Shown here: piece after piece, positions 16,284-25,386 of the stretch | Layout of the letters: each line of letters starts with the position of its first letter | Position numbering within the stretch: the stretch's first letter is position 1 | NCBI RefSeq assembly: GCF_016907675.1 | Contig: NZ_JAFBCJ010000001.1 | Span: 868,001 to 932,000, forward strand | Length of the DNA: 64,000 nt | Direction: 5' to 3' | DNA from: Geodermatophilus bullaregiensis | Lineage (GTDB): Bacteria; Actinomycetota; Actinomycetes; Mycobacteriales; Geodermatophilaceae | Program-made: the position numbers and the translations under genes | The notes under the pieces: model-generated | What the model saw: the letters and a program-made list of their open reading frames with translations, nothing else | Told to the model about the DNA's origin: nothing | The model's database searches: none

Positions 16284-16954
16284 CCCGGGTGCTGGTGATC
16301 GACGACGATCCGCACCTGTTGCGTGCGCTGCGGATCACGCTGCGCGCGGCCGGGCACGACGTGGACACCGCCCCCGACGGTCGCACGGCGCTGCAGCGGG
16401 CGGCCGCGGTGCCGCCGGACGTCATCGTGCTCGACCTCGGCCTGCCCGACCTCGACGGCACCGAGGTGCTCGCCGCGCTGCGCCCCTCCTACGCCGGCCC
16501 GGTGCTGGTGCTCTCCGCCCGCGCGGACAGCCAGGACAAGGTCCGCGCGCTCGACGCCGGCGCCGACGACTACGTGACCAAGCCCTTCGACATGAGCGAG
16601 TTCCTCGCCCGGCTGCGCGCCGCGCTCCGCCGTGGTCCTGGCGAGCCCACGGACCCGGTCGTCACCACCGACCACTTCACCGTCGACCTGGCCAACCGCC
16701 GGGTCACCGTGGGCGGCGCCCCGGTGCGGCTGACCCCGACCGAGTGGGCGCTGCTGGAGCCGCTGATCCGCCACCCGGGCAGGTTGATCGGACAGCGGCA
16801 GCTGCTGCAGACGGTGTGGGGTCCTGCCTACGAGAAGGAGACCCACTATCTGCGCGTCTACCTCGCCCAGCTCCGCCGCAAGTTGGAGCCGGACCCTGCC
16901 CACCCCCGCTACCTGCGCACCGAGTCCGGGATGGGGTACCGCTTCACCCCGTGA
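16280..16954 (+). CDS. kdpE: KdpE, OmpR-family response regulator
   Basis: This 224-residue product has a receiver domain (acidic pair in VLVIDDDPHLLRAL, phospho-acceptor Asp at about residue 52 in VIVLDLGLPD, and Lys in DDYVTKPFDMSE). A winged-helix Trans_reg_C domain follows (VRLTPTEWALLEPLIRHPGRLIG to YLRVYLAQLRRKLEPDP and YLRTESGMGYRF). The start ATG overlaps the kdpD stop as ATGA, so translation is coupled. In other bacteria KdpE activates kdpFABC. Here the nearest K+ genes are ktrBA, 585 bp downstream in the same direction, which makes them a plausible target by inference. Confidence 0.96.
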   Translation: MTRVLVIDDDPHLLRALRITLRAAGHDVDTAPDGRTALQRAAAVPPDVIVLDLGLPDLDGTEVLAALRPSYAGPVLVLSARADSQDKVRALDAGADDYVTKPFDMSEFLARLRAALRRGPGEPTDPVVTTDHFTVDLANRRVTVGGAPVRLTPTEWALLEPLIRHPGRLIGQRQLLQTVWGPAYEKETHYLRVYLAQLRRKLEPDPAHPRYLRTESGMGYRFTP

Positions 16955-17539
16955 CGCGGCCACGGCCGCACCGACGCGCCGCAGGGCTCGGTCGCCGTCA
17001 CCGCAGGAGGCGTGCGGTGCGCCGCGTGCCCCTCGGACCGGCGCGCCGCATCAGACCGACCGGGGCCGGCAGCGTGACGGGCCGGCGCTAAGAATTCGTC
17101 AAGGTCCGGCTCGCTCTCAGCCGCCCGTGTCCTCGGGCGCGCATCGTGGGCCGGGGCCGGCCCCGCGTCGGCCCGCGGTCGCCCGGCGGCCGTACGGATG
17201 CCCACGTTCGCGCTCCTGTCGGCCCGGCATCGTGGGCCATCGAGGAGCGGCGGAGGGATGGTTGACGGTGGACTCGCCCGGCGCTGCGCCGAGCACTGAT
17301 GAGCGTCCCGGTGGTGGCTGGGGCCGGGACACGACGTCGGCCGACCTCGCCATTCCCCCGCGAAGACCGGCTGATCGCGTGCGCGCAGACCGATCTACGG
17401 CCGATGTGCCGACCGGTGCAGCAGCCTCGGGACCCACCGCGGCAGGACCGGGCCGGACCGCCAGCCCCTCGGCGACGGCGTTCCTGTGCCACGGTCGCGC
17501 CGAGCACGTCAGCAGTGGCCTCCCTCGGGTCGGGCTGCG
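16955..17539. other. intergenic region between kdpE and ktrB, no gene seen
   Basis: Open frames here have no family resemblance and are the GC-rich kind that arise by chance. The stretch should hold the promoter of ktrB, and perhaps KdpE or c-di-AMP-responsive elements, but no recognisable operator or riboswitch core was identified by eye. Confidence 0.4.
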
Positions 17540-18910
17540 GTGACCCAGGCGTTGCACGGTCGGGCCGTGCGACCGCACTCCTCCAAGGGCTTCCACCACC
17601 CTGGCCGGGTCATCGCCGGCGCGTTTGCGGCTGCCGTCCTCGTCGGCACCGGGCTGCTGTCCCTGCCGGTCGCCACCGCAGGGCCCGGGCGCGCCGACCT
17701 CCTCACCGCGCTGTTTCACGCAACCTCGGCGGTGTGCGTGACCGGCCTGGTCACGGTCGACACCGGTACCTACTGGTCGGGGTTCGGACAGGCGGTCATC
17801 CTGCTGGGCATCCAGGTCGGCGGGCTGGGCATCATGACGCTGGCGACCCTGTTCGCCTTGCTGGTGTCCCGCCGCCTGGGGTTGCGGGCGCGGCTCATCG
17901 CCCAGGCGGAGACGAAGGCGCTGTCGGCCGCCGACGTGCGCCGGGTCATCGGCCGGGTCGTGGTCTTCAGCCTCGCGACCGAGGCCGTGGTCGCGGTCGT
18001 GCTCGCGGTGCGGTTCGCCACCGGCTATGGCCGGTCGCCGTTGTCGGCGGCCTATTACGGGGTGTTCCACGCCGTCTCGGCCTACAACAACGCCGGGTTC
18101 GGGCTCGACGCCGACAACCTCATGCCCTACGTCGCCGACCCGTGGATCAGCCTCACCGTCTGCGCCGCGGTCATCCTCGGCGGGCTGGGCTTCCCGGTGA
18201 TCTTCGAGCTGGCCCGCGAGTGGCGCACGCCCAAGAGCTGGTCGGTGCTCACCCAGATCACCGTCATCGTCACCGGCGCCCTGCTCGTCGTCGGCACGGC
18301 CGGCTTCCTGGTCGCCGAGAGCGGCAACCCCGACACCCTGGGCCCGCTCAGCACGGGCGCGAAGCTCCTAGCCGCGTTCACCGCCGCGGTGATGCCCCGC
18401 ACCGCCGGGTTCAACAACCTCGACATCGCCGCCTACCAGCCCGAGACGCTGCTGCTCACCGACGGGCTGATGTTCATCGGCGGCGGCAGCGCCGGCACCG
18501 CCGGTGGCATCAAGGTCACCACCTTCGGCCTGCTGGCCTACGTGCTGTGGGCCGAGATGCGCGGCGACCCCGACGTCGAGGTCGGCCGCCGAAAGGTGCC
18601 GGCGGCCAACCAGCGTCAGGCGCTGGCCATCGCGCTGCTGGGCATCGGCGTGGTCGCCGTCGCCACCTTCCTGATGGAGGCGCTCACCGACTTCACCTTC
18701 GACCAGGTGCTGTTCGAGGTGGTGTCCGCGTTCGCCACCGTCGGCCTGTCCACCGGCATCACCGCCGACCTGCCGCCGGCCGGGCAGGTGCTGCTCGTGC
18801 TGCTCATGTACGTCGGCCGGATCGGGCCGCTGACCCTCGCGTCCGGGCTGGCGCTGCGCGAGCGGGCCCGCCGCCACCGGCTCCCCGAGGAGAGGACCAT
18901 CGTTGGCTAG
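17540..18910 (+). CDS. ktrB: KtrB/TrkH-type K+ uptake channel subunit
   Basis: About 456 residues from GTG 17540; the open frame extends further upstream but without family similarity. It is a polytopic membrane protein with four repeated M1-P-M2 units. The selectivity-filter segments are visible: ATSAVCVTGL, AVSAYNNAGFGLD, AVMPRTAGFNNL and SAFATVGLSTG. The intramembrane loop is GGGSAGTAGGIKVTTF. It mediates K+ uptake gated by the RCK subunit encoded immediately downstream; its stop codon lies inside the start region of that gene (8-bp overlap). Confidence 0.94.
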   Translation: MTQALHGRAVRPHSSKGFHHPGRVIAGAFAAAVLVGTGLLSLPVATAGPGRADLLTALFHATSAVCVTGLVTVDTGTYWSGFGQAVILLGIQVGGLGIMTLATLFALLVSRRLGLRARLIAQAETKALSAADVRRVIGRVVVFSLATEAVVAVVLAVRFATGYGRSPLSAAYYGVFHAVSAYNNAGFGLDADNLMPYVADPWISLTVCAAVILGGLGFPVIFELAREWRTPKSWSVLTQITVIVTGALLVVGTAGFLVAESGNPDTLGPLSTGAKLLAAFTAAVMPRTAGFNNLDIAAYQPETLLLTDGLMFIGGGSAGTAGGIKVTTFGLLAYVLWAEMRGDPDVEVGRRKVPAANQRQALAIALLGIGVVAVATFLMEALTDFTFDQVLFEVVSAFATVGLSTGITADLPPAGQVLLVLLMYVGRIGPLTLASGLALRERARRHRLPEERTIVG

Positions 18911-19565
18911 CCACAAGGACCCCGTCGCCGTCATCGGGCTGGGCCGGTTCGGCACTGCCCTGGCCCTGGAACTGGCCCGCGGCGGCACCGAGGTCCTGGC
19001 CGTGGACCACCGGCCCGACATCGTCCAGCGGCTGTCCGGGCGACTCGGCCAGGTCGTCATCGCCGACTCCACCGACCCCGACGCGCTCACCGAGATCGGC
19101 ATCGCCGACTTCCCGCGCGTCGTGGTGGCCATCGGTAACGACCTGGAGGCCAGCATCCTCACCACCGCGCTGCTGGCCGAGCTGGAGATCCGCGACATCT
19201 GGGCGAAGGCGGTCAGCCGCCAGCAGGCGACCATCCTCGAGCGCATCGGCGCCCACCACGTCGTCTTTCCCGAGCAGGACATGGGCGAGCGGATCGCCCA
19301 CCTGGTGGCCGGCCGGCTGCTGGACTGGGTGGAACTCGATCCCCAGTGGGTGTTCGCCAAGACCAAGCCACCACGGGAGCTGGTCGGGGTGCCCCTGGGT
19401 GAGTCCGGGCTGCGCAAGAAGCACCACGTCACCGTGGTCTCCGTGAAGCCGGAGACCCAGACGTCGTTCACCCACGCCGACTACGACACCGTGCTGACCT
19501 ACGGCAGCGTCATCGTCATCGCCGGACGCCCGGCCGACGTCGAGCGCTTCGTTGACGTGCAATGA
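18903..19565 (+). CDS. ktrA: KtrA/TrkA-type RCK regulatory subunit
   Basis: The 220-residue product starts with TTG at 18903, with GAGGAGAGGA upstream. The N-terminal RCK_N Rossmann domain reads AVIGLGRFGTALALELARGG and then VLAVD, the nucleotide-binding G-x-G-x-x-G and acidic residue. It continues with DPDALTEIGIADFPRVVVAIG and ILTTALLAEL. An RCK_C domain follows (PPRELVGVPLGESGLRKKHHVTVVSVK), which in homologues can bind c-di-AMP. It gates KtrB in response to ATP/ADP. Overlap with ktrB indicates translational coupling. Confidence 0.94.
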   Translation: MASHKDPVAVIGLGRFGTALALELARGGTEVLAVDHRPDIVQRLSGRLGQVVIADSTDPDALTEIGIADFPRVVVAIGNDLEASILTTALLAELEIRDIWAKAVSRQQATILERIGAHHVVFPEQDMGERIAHLVAGRLLDWVELDPQWVFAKTKPPRELVGVPLGESGLRKKHHVTVVSVKPETQTSFTHADYDTVLTYGSVIVIAGRPADVERFVDVQ

Positions 19566-19580
19566 GCACCGGCCGCAGGC

Positions 19581-19784
19581 GTGATCGTCGACATGGCTGA
19601 GGCCCTGGGCGCCACCCTCGCGATCGTGCTGATCGTCGGCGGCATGGCGCTGGTCGTCTACGCCGGCTACCTCTACTACGTCGCCCTGCCCGGGGAACAC
19701 GCCCCCCGGCACGTGATCACCCGGACAGCCCTTGCTGTTGTCGGAGCGGGGCTCGTCCTGCTGGGAACCGGGCTCCTCCGGTGA
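19581..19784 (+). CDS. small two-helix membrane protein in the ktr operon
   Basis: A 67-residue product from GTG 19581 (ATG 19593 is possible) with two hydrophobic helices (LGATLAIVLIVGGMALVVYAGYLYYV and TALAVVGAGLVLLGTGLL). It lies 15 bp after ktrA in the same direction. No family is recognised. Its position suggests an accessory role for the K+ channel, by inference only. Confidence 0.62.
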   Translation: MIVDMAEALGATLAIVLIVGGMALVVYAGYLYYVALPGEHAPRHVITRTALAVVGAGLVLLGTGLLR

Positions 19785-19914
19785 GCGACCTGCGGTCACC
19801 TGCAGAAGGCAGCAGCCGTGCCCCAGGTCGGGCCCAGGCGGCCCTCGACCGGACGACGAGGCCGCGGCCCTCGACGGCAGGTGGACACCTCTCTCCGGCA
19901 CCCATGGGGATCGC

Positions 19915-20322
19915 ATGAACCTCGCCCAGGTGATCTTCGGGTTCTTCGTGGTGCTCGCCGCCACGTTGAACTTCGGGTTCTTCGTCGGTGACATCTCCGA
20001 CCCCGCCGTACACAACGAGTACGAGCTCTTCACGGCCGTGGTGATCAACCTGATCGCCACAGCGCTCAAGTTCGGTGACCGGACCCATCTGGGTGCGGTG
20101 CACCTGGCAACCAGCCTCGTGGCGGACCTCCAGTTGATCGCGGCCACCTTCATGTGGGTGTACGCCGCACAGATCTCATCCGAGGGACTCACCGCCGGAG
20201 CCACCGCCAGCGTCGTGTCACTCTCCGGGGGCGCGCTGCTCGCCAACCTCATCTCCGTGGGGCTGCTGGTGACCGAGACCGTATCGTTCCGCGCTTCTCC
20301 TCCAGGGGACAGCCGAAGGTAG
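19915..20322 (+). CDS. membrane protein of a Ktr-associated unknown family (DUF6394-like)
   Basis: The 135-residue product begins MNLAQVIFGFFVVLAATLNF and has three or four hydrophobic helices. The motifs GDISDPAVHNEYELFTAVVI and ALKFGDRTHLGAVHLATSLV, then VSLSGGALLANLISV, match a conserved actinobacterial family that I recall as DUF6394, usually next to TrkA/KtrA genes. ATG 19915 is chosen because homology starts there; upstream sequence in frame is not protein-like. It is the fourth gene of the ktr set, after a 130-bp gap. Function unknown; K+ transport or its control is a reasonable inference. Confidence 0.8.
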   Translation: MNLAQVIFGFFVVLAATLNFGFFVGDISDPAVHNEYELFTAVVINLIATALKFGDRTHLGAVHLATSLVADLQLIAATFMWVYAAQISSEGLTAGATASVVSLSGGALLANLISVGLLVTETVSFRASPPGDSRR

Positions 20323-20431
20323 AGCGGGCATTCGTACGGCGCGCCGCGCCAGACCTCGTGGGCTTCATGCTCGCCACCGACTGTCGCCTCGGCGAAGGAA
20401 CGGCCGCGACGGGGAGCGATCTCGACCTCGA

Positions 20432-20620
20432 CGCCGGCCACCAGCGGGTCAGGATCTCCTCGGTGTCGAACACGGGGGGCCCGGACTCGGCGGTGAACAG
20501 GCGGGCCCTCTACCGGCGGTGAACTGCAGCCGCTGCGCGGCGGCGGTCTCCCCGCTGGCCGCAAGCGGCGTCCGCAGGCCGGGTGCGCGGTGCAGGGGCA
20601 GCCCCACCCCGGGTCCGGCT
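20432..20620 (-). pseudogene. fragment of a GAF-domain regulator (paralogue of the gene at 45014-45813)
   Basis: Minus-strand pieces in two frames read LHRAPGLRTPLAASGETAAA, QRLQFTAG and VFDTEEILTRWWPA. The intact counterpart at 45014-45813 reads LHGEPGLRTPLAASGEVAATAERLQFTAG and VFGTEEILARRWPA. The frame changes near 20500 and sequence on both sides is unrelated, so it is a remnant of a duplicated gene. Confidence 0.65.
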
Positions 20621-20637
20621 GGTGGCACGATCCGAGG

Positions 20638-21345
20638 ATGGCCGACATCGTCCTCGTGCATGGCGCGTGGGGCGGCTCCTGGTGCTGGCGCCTGCTGCTC
20701 CCGCTGCTGTGGGGCGCCGGGCACCGGGTGGTCACCGTCACGCTCACCGGACTGGGCGAGCGGGCGCACCAACTGTCCCCGCACGTCACCCTGGCCACCC
20801 ACGTCCAGGACGTCGTCACCGCCGTCCGCGCCGAGGAGTGCCGGCACGCGGTGCTCGTGGGGCACAGCTATGGCGGGCTGGTGGTCACCGGGGCCGCCGA
20901 CCGACTCGCCGACGAGGTGGGACCGCTGGTCTACCTCGACGCCGTCGTCCCCACGCCCGGGGAGTGCTGGTCGACGGGCAACCCCCCGGAGGTCCGGGAG
21001 CAGCGACGGGCGGCGATCGAACGCTCCGGTGTGATCCCCCCGCCGGACCCGAGCATCTTCGGGCTGGCCGGAGCCGACGCCGCGTGGGTGGAGCGGCGGC
21101 TCACCCCGCACCCCGGCGGGACCTACGACGACCCGCTGGACTTCGACGGTGGGCGCTGGGCGGGACGTCCCCGGTTCTACCTCAGCTGCACGAACCCGGT
21201 GCTGCCGACGATCGCACCCTTCCACGAGCGGGTGCGCACGCAGCCCGGCTGGCACGTGAGCGAGTACGACGCGGGCCACAACCTGCAGATCACCCACCCC
21301 CAGGAGCTCGCCGCCGCTCTCGAGGAGGTCGTCGCCGGCCGGTAG
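20638..21345 (+). CDS. alpha/beta hydrolase
   Basis: The 235-residue product begins MADIVLVHGAWGGSWCW (oxyanion HGAWGG). It has the nucleophile elbow VGHSYGG (Ser about residue 82), an acid in the DAVVPTPGE region, and the catalytic His in DAGHNLQITHP. This pattern fits the hydroxynitrile-lyase/esterase-like AB hydrolases (PF12697) common in actinobacteria. GAGG lies just before the ATG at 20638. It stands alone between remnants; the substrate is unknown. Confidence 0.86.
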   Translation: MADIVLVHGAWGGSWCWRLLLPLLWGAGHRVVTVTLTGLGERAHQLSPHVTLATHVQDVVTAVRAEECRHAVLVGHSYGGLVVTGAADRLADEVGPLVYLDAVVPTPGECWSTGNPPEVREQRRAAIERSGVIPPPDPSIFGLAGADAAWVERRLTPHPGGTYDDPLDFDGGRWAGRPRFYLSCTNPVLPTIAPFHERVRTQPGWHVSEYDAGHNLQITHPQELAAALEEVVAGR

Positions 21346-21648
21346 TCGTTCGGCGCCGGGCGCCGGTGCTCGACCGAGCCGACAGTGGAGGTGGCGCTGC
21401 GCTGAAGGCCGATGACCGGCAGTTGATGTGCCAGAGCCGGCCATCACCGCCGCCACCCGCTTCGCTACCGGCCGGCAGAGGTGGCGAAATCCCGACCTGC
21501 TGCGTGCCCACTTCCCCGGGGTAGTGGGTGGTCCTCATATTCAATTGGCTGGTCGCTGTTTGCCAACCGGGAGCTTTACTGGCCGACACCGCCGGGTGAT
21601 CGAATCAGCACTGACCGAGTTGATCGACCACCCGCCGCCAACGATGCA

Positions 21649-21858
21649 CGAGGTCGTTGACCTCGATCTCCACTACACCCAGATCGGCGAGGGGAACCTG
21701 GTCGAGCTGGTGGAGCGGGCGCTGCCACTGGTCGGCGCGATCCAGGTGGCCGGCGCCCCCCGTCGCTGCGAGTTCGGCTCCGGCGAGATCCACAGCCGGC
21801 CATAGCGGTGACGCTGGACCGGCTCGGCTACGACAGGGGCGTCGCCCTGAAGGGCTGA
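21649..21858 (+). pseudogene. 3' remnant of a hydroxypyruvate isomerase-like TIM-barrel gene
   Basis: The frame encodes VDLDLHYTQIGEGNLVELVERALPLVGAIQVAGAPRRCEFGSGEIH, which resembles the C-terminal part of hydroxypyruvate isomerase (normally Y-H-x-Q-x-x-E-G-N and H-I-Q-x-A-x-x-P-x-R-x-E-P-x-x-G-E). The family continues in another frame as AVTLDRLGYDRGVALKG up to TGA at 21856. The frameshift and missing N-terminal two thirds show a dead fragment. Family members act in glyoxylate or sugar metabolism. Confidence 0.7.
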
Positions 21859-21994
21859 GCGTCGGGCGACCCGGCCGTGGCCTGGAGCGCTTCTGCTCCG
21901 CCTCGCCTCCTCGCTGAAGCTGCCGCCCTGCGGTCGGTCCGGTAGTGCCGGTCCAGCCGTGACCACGCCCCGCTGACCGGGCTCCGGTGGGAGG

Positions 21995-23308
21995 TCATCG
22001 GCGCGGGTCGCGGCCCAGCATGGGCGGCGGGACGGCTCCCCCGCCGGTCGGCGACCGGCGGAGGAGCCGCAACCGGTCGGACGCCTGCAAGGCGACGCGT
22101 CGAGCGCGGAAGGAGTCCGCGGGGGGCTCTGGCGTTCGGGCCCGGTCGGCCGGGTCGAGCTCGGCGAGCATCCGGTCGACCGTCGTCAGTAGAGCGGAGT
22201 TGAGTCCCCACAGACCGGCGCGGCTGCGCGGGTCGTGAAGGAGGTCCTGCATCAGGGACCGCCCGCTGCGCAGGGCGTCGAGCGCCCCGGCGAGTCGTTG
22301 CCGCTCCCATCCCGCACCGGCGCCCACCTCGGTGAGAAGCAGGCTCCCGAACTCGCGCACTGCGCTGCTCATGCGCGCCAGCAGGCTGACGGTGATCCGC
22401 TGAATGGCCTCGGCGTAGGCGGGGTCCTCCGCCACTCCCGTCCGTTCCCGGGTGGCGTCGTCGAGGGCGCGGAAGAGGGTCCGCAGCGACACCGAGGTGT
22501 GCTCGAGTGCGTCCAGTCCCCGCCGCATCCCCGGGCCGATCGGCGCGGTCTGCAGCGCCCGCACGTTGAGGCGGCGGCTCTCCTGGGCATGGGCCAGCGC
22601 CCGGTCCACCCGTGGCGCGTGCCGGTTGAGGCGCCGGGCATCCTCCAGCCAGCGCGTCGAGTCCTCGGCGGTCACCGGTCCGGCCGACAGGGTGGCCGCA
22701 GCATCGTCGAGGAGGCCGGCGATCTCGCTGGCGAACTTGTACACGGCTTGCCCCGCATACCGGGTCTGTACCGCGGGTGGGAAGAGCAGATTGACGAGCA
22801 TGCCGACCGCGGCGCCGATCAGCGTCTCGACGACCCGCCCACCCCCGACCGACTCCACCCCCGCCGTGCCGACCCCGAGGACCAGCATCGCGCTGATGGG
22901 CACCTCCACCAGGTGCGGCCCCAGTCTCAGCAGCTGCCCCACGACGATGGACGCCGCGACGAGCGCCCCAAGGCTCCACCACGTCAACCCGACCACGCCG
23001 ACGACGGCGACCGCCAGGGCGACACCGGCCACGACGCTCGCCACGCGCTGCAGCCCGTTGAGCAGGGTGCTGGTGAGAGTGGCCTGCACCACGAGGAGCG
23101 CCGTGAGCGCGGCGATGATCGGAGGCGGGTCGTGCAGTCCGACGCGCTGGGCGATGAGGAAGGCGGCCACCGTGGCGCCGGTCATCCGACCGGCGCGGAA
23201 GGCCGCGGACCGGCCCCGCGTACGCACGCGGAGCACGAACTCCGCCGCCGGGCGCGGGAGGCGCAGCGCGGCTCCCCGGCTGCGACGGGTCACCTCGTCA
23301 TCCTCCAC
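21995..23308 (-). CDS. FUSC-family membrane protein (aromatic acid exporter-like), copy 1
   Basis: About 437 residues from GTG 23308; upstream sequence in frame is not conserved. The first half has six or so hydrophobic helices (TGATVAAFLIAQRVGLHDPPPIIAAL, TALLVVQATLTSTLLNG, VVAGVALAVAVVGVVGLTWWSLGALVAA, then VEVPISAMLVLGVG and VETLIGAAVGMLVNLLFPP), matching FUSC/ArAE proteins. The second half is a helical cytoplasmic domain. A close paralogue lies at 49108-50283. Members export aromatic acids or unknown substrates; the role here is unknown. Confidence 0.85.
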   Translation of the reverse strand: MEDDEVTRRSRGAALRLPRPAAEFVLRVRTRGRSAAFRAGRMTGATVAAFLIAQRVGLHDPPPIIAALTALLVVQATLTSTLLNGLQRVASVVAGVALAVAVVGVVGLTWWSLGALVAASIVVGQLLRLGPHLVEVPISAMLVLGVGTAGVESVGGGRVVETLIGAAVGMLVNLLFPPAVQTRYAGQAVYKFASEIAGLLDDAAATLSAGPVTAEDSTRWLEDARRLNRHAPRVDRALAHAQESRRLNVRALQTAPIGPGMRRGLDALEHTSVSLRTLFRALDDATRERTGVAEDPAYAEAIQRITVSLLARMSSAVREFGSLLLTEVGAGAGWERQRLAGALDALRSGRSLMQDLLHDPRSRAGLWGLNSALLTTVDRMLAELDPADRARTPEPPADSFRARRVALQASDRLRLLRRSPTGGGAVPPPMLGRDPRR

Positions 23309-23677
23309 CCCGGACCGGGCCAAGGACCTTCGGCACCGTCGCCGCCTGCGCGAGGAGCCCGGCCGTGGCCGGGCGGAGCCCTCGGACAATCCTGGCACCA
23401 AGACCACTCGGGACGACCGAGAGTGGTCCCGGCGTCCCCGAGTCTGAGCGAGTGCGCGGTCCCCACGCAGGCGGTCCCGAGCAGCCGACGCCGGCGGAGT
23501 CGCGTCGCGCCGGCGCCGGCCGGTCCCCTGCCGGCCTGAGCCGCCCCATGTGAGCCACTCCTGGGGGCCTCCGTCGGGAGCAGATGCCAACCACGCCATG
23601 AAGCCTGGCGCGGCTGATCAGTCGGCGTGCAGATCTCAGAGCCGCTGGCCTGGGTGGCGGTGCTGTGGGACGCCTGC
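23309..23677. other. intergenic region, no gene seen
   Basis: The stretch between the FUSC gene start (minus strand) and the aldehyde dehydrogenase stop shows no family-like frame. It should contain the FUSC promoter and the end of the catabolic transcript. No strong hairpin was noticed. Confidence 0.4.
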
Positions 23678-25207
23678 TCAGGATCCTGTCCGGGGAGCCG
23701 GGGTGGCTCCGTGGCCCAGGCGCACGTTGACCTGCTTGGTCTGGGTGAAGCCAGCGATCATGCCCTCGAGGGACACCTCCCGGCCGATGCCGCTCTGCTT
23801 GTAGCCGCCGTAGGACTGGCCCACGACCTGCCCACCGCCCTGGTTGACCTGCACCCACCCGGCTTCCAATCGGTGCGCGGTGGTGATCGCCAGGTCGATG
23901 TCCTGGCACCAGACGTAGGCTCCCAGCCCGTAGGCAGTGTCGTTGGCCATGCGGACGACGTCGTCGACGTCGGTCCAGGCGATGGCGACGACCACGGGAC
24001 CGAAGATCTCCTCGCGGGCCAGGCGGAAGCTGTTGTCACCGCCGGAGAACAGCGTCGGCACGTGGAAGAACCCCTCGGCCAGCGGCCCGCTGGTCGGCGG
24101 CAACCCGCCCACCTCGACGTGCAGCGCGGGATCGGCCAGCCCGTCCTCCAGGTAGTCGGTGATGGAGTCGAACTGGGTCTCGTTGATCACCGCGCCGATG
24201 TCGCTGCTCTCGTCCAGCGGGTTCCCGACCTGCATCGACCCCAGCCGCTCCGACAACCGGGCGAGCACCTCGTCGTGCACGTCGCGGTGCAGGTACAGCC
24301 GCGAGCCGGCGGTGCAGCTCTGGCCCTGCCGGCTGATCCGCGAGGACAGCACCAGACCCTCGATGAGCTCGTCGGTCACCGCACCGGGGAACACGATCGA
24401 GGGGTTCTTGCCGCCCAGCTCCAGCGAGAGGTGGGCCAGCCGCTCCCCCGCCCGGGCGGCGATGCCGCGGCCTACCTCGGTGGAGCCGGTGAAGGAGATC
24501 TTGTCGACACCGAGATGCTCGACCAGAGCGTTGCCCGCATTGCGTCCGGTGCCGGTGACCACGTTCAGGACACCGGGGGGCAGGACCTCTTCGCAGATCT
24601 CGGCCATCAGCAGGATGGACAGCGGGGCGTCCTCGGCGGCCTTAAGCACGATGGTGTTCCCCGCGGCCAGCGCCGCCGGGACCTTGAAGCCGGCAATCAT
24701 CAGCGGCGAGTTCCACGGCAGGATCGCGCCGACCACCCCGAGCGGCTCCTGGCGGGTGTATTGCAGCTGCGACGCCCCGGCCGGCAGCGTCGTCCCCTTC
24801 ACCTCCCCGGCGACACCACCGAAGTAGCGGAACAGATCCACCAGCAACCCCGCCTCGGGGCGCGCCTGGGTGCGCAGCGCGTTCCCGGTGTCGGCGGCGG
24901 TGACCCGGGCCAGCTCCTCGGCACGGCCCTCGAGGGCGTCGGCGATCCGCAGCAACACCCGCTGGCGCTCCTTGAAGTGCTGGTCGCGCCAGGCGGAGAA
25001 GGCCTCCCGGGCGGCGGCGACGGCGCGGTCGACGTCCGTGGCGTTGCCGCGCGGCACGCGGGCGAGGACATGGCCGCGGCGGCCCGGGCTGGTGATCTCC
25101 CGCCACTCGCCGTCGACGGCCTCGACCCAGTTCCCACCGATGAGCATCAGCCGGGTAGGAGGGGACGCGGCGCCGGCGGGTGTGCTCAGGACGCTCTGCT
25201 CGGTCAT
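23678..25207 (-). CDS. NAD(P)-dependent aldehyde dehydrogenase
   Basis: A 509-residue aldehyde dehydrogenase with the usual elements: PWNSPLMIAGFKVPAALAAGN near the coenzyme site, FTGSTEVGRGI, catalytic Glu in LELGGKNPSIVF, catalytic Cys in GQSCTAGSRLY, and EEIFGPVV near the C-terminus. The ATG at 25207 follows GAGGAGAAG. It belongs to the betaine/succinate-semialdehyde-like group and is not a typical methylmalonate-semialdehyde dehydrogenase, because the Cys motif is GQSC and not GQRC. It is the last gene of the inositol-type cluster and may oxidise an aldehyde produced there. Confidence 0.93.
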   Translation of the reverse strand: MTEQSVLSTPAGAASPPTRLMLIGGNWVEAVDGEWREITSPGRRGHVLARVPRGNATDVDRAVAAAREAFSAWRDQHFKERQRVLLRIADALEGRAEELARVTAADTGNALRTQARPEAGLLVDLFRYFGGVAGEVKGTTLPAGASQLQYTRQEPLGVVGAILPWNSPLMIAGFKVPAALAAGNTIVLKAAEDAPLSILLMAEICEEVLPPGVLNVVTGTGRNAGNALVEHLGVDKISFTGSTEVGRGIAARAGERLAHLSLELGGKNPSIVFPGAVTDELIEGLVLSSRISRQGQSCTAGSRLYLHRDVHDEVLARLSERLGSMQVGNPLDESSDIGAVINETQFDSITDYLEDGLADPALHVEVGGLPPTSGPLAEGFFHVPTLFSGGDNSFRLAREEIFGPVVVAIAWTDVDDVVRMANDTAYGLGAYVWCQDIDLAITTAHRLEAGWVQVNQGGGQVVGQSYGGYKQSGIGREVSLEGMIAGFTQTKQVNVRLGHGATPAPRTGS

Positions 25208-25386
25208 GGTCTTCTCCTCGCGTAGGTGGTGAGGGATCAGCTGGCCGAACCGGACGTCCGGCTGGGTTCACGGGGTGTCACATCCTCAGCGCGTACCCCA
25301 CCGTCGGCGACCCGGACCCGCCCGCCTCGCCCACCCCGATCGATCCGGCTGGCTCGTGTTGTCCGACCCGTCGGGGTCACCCTGGG

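Noticed and set aside
15143-16963. A 606-codon minus-strand frame across kdpD/kdpE
   Set aside because: Antisense shadow of two clearly identified genes.
16955-17539. A possible c-di-AMP (ydaO) riboswitch before ktrB
   Set aside because: I could not recognise the conserved core sequences by eye; a covariance search would be needed.
23627-25225. Long plus-strand open frame antisense to the aldehyde dehydrogenase
   Set aside because: A shadow frame typical of high-GC DNA; composition rich in His/Arg/Gly with no domain.
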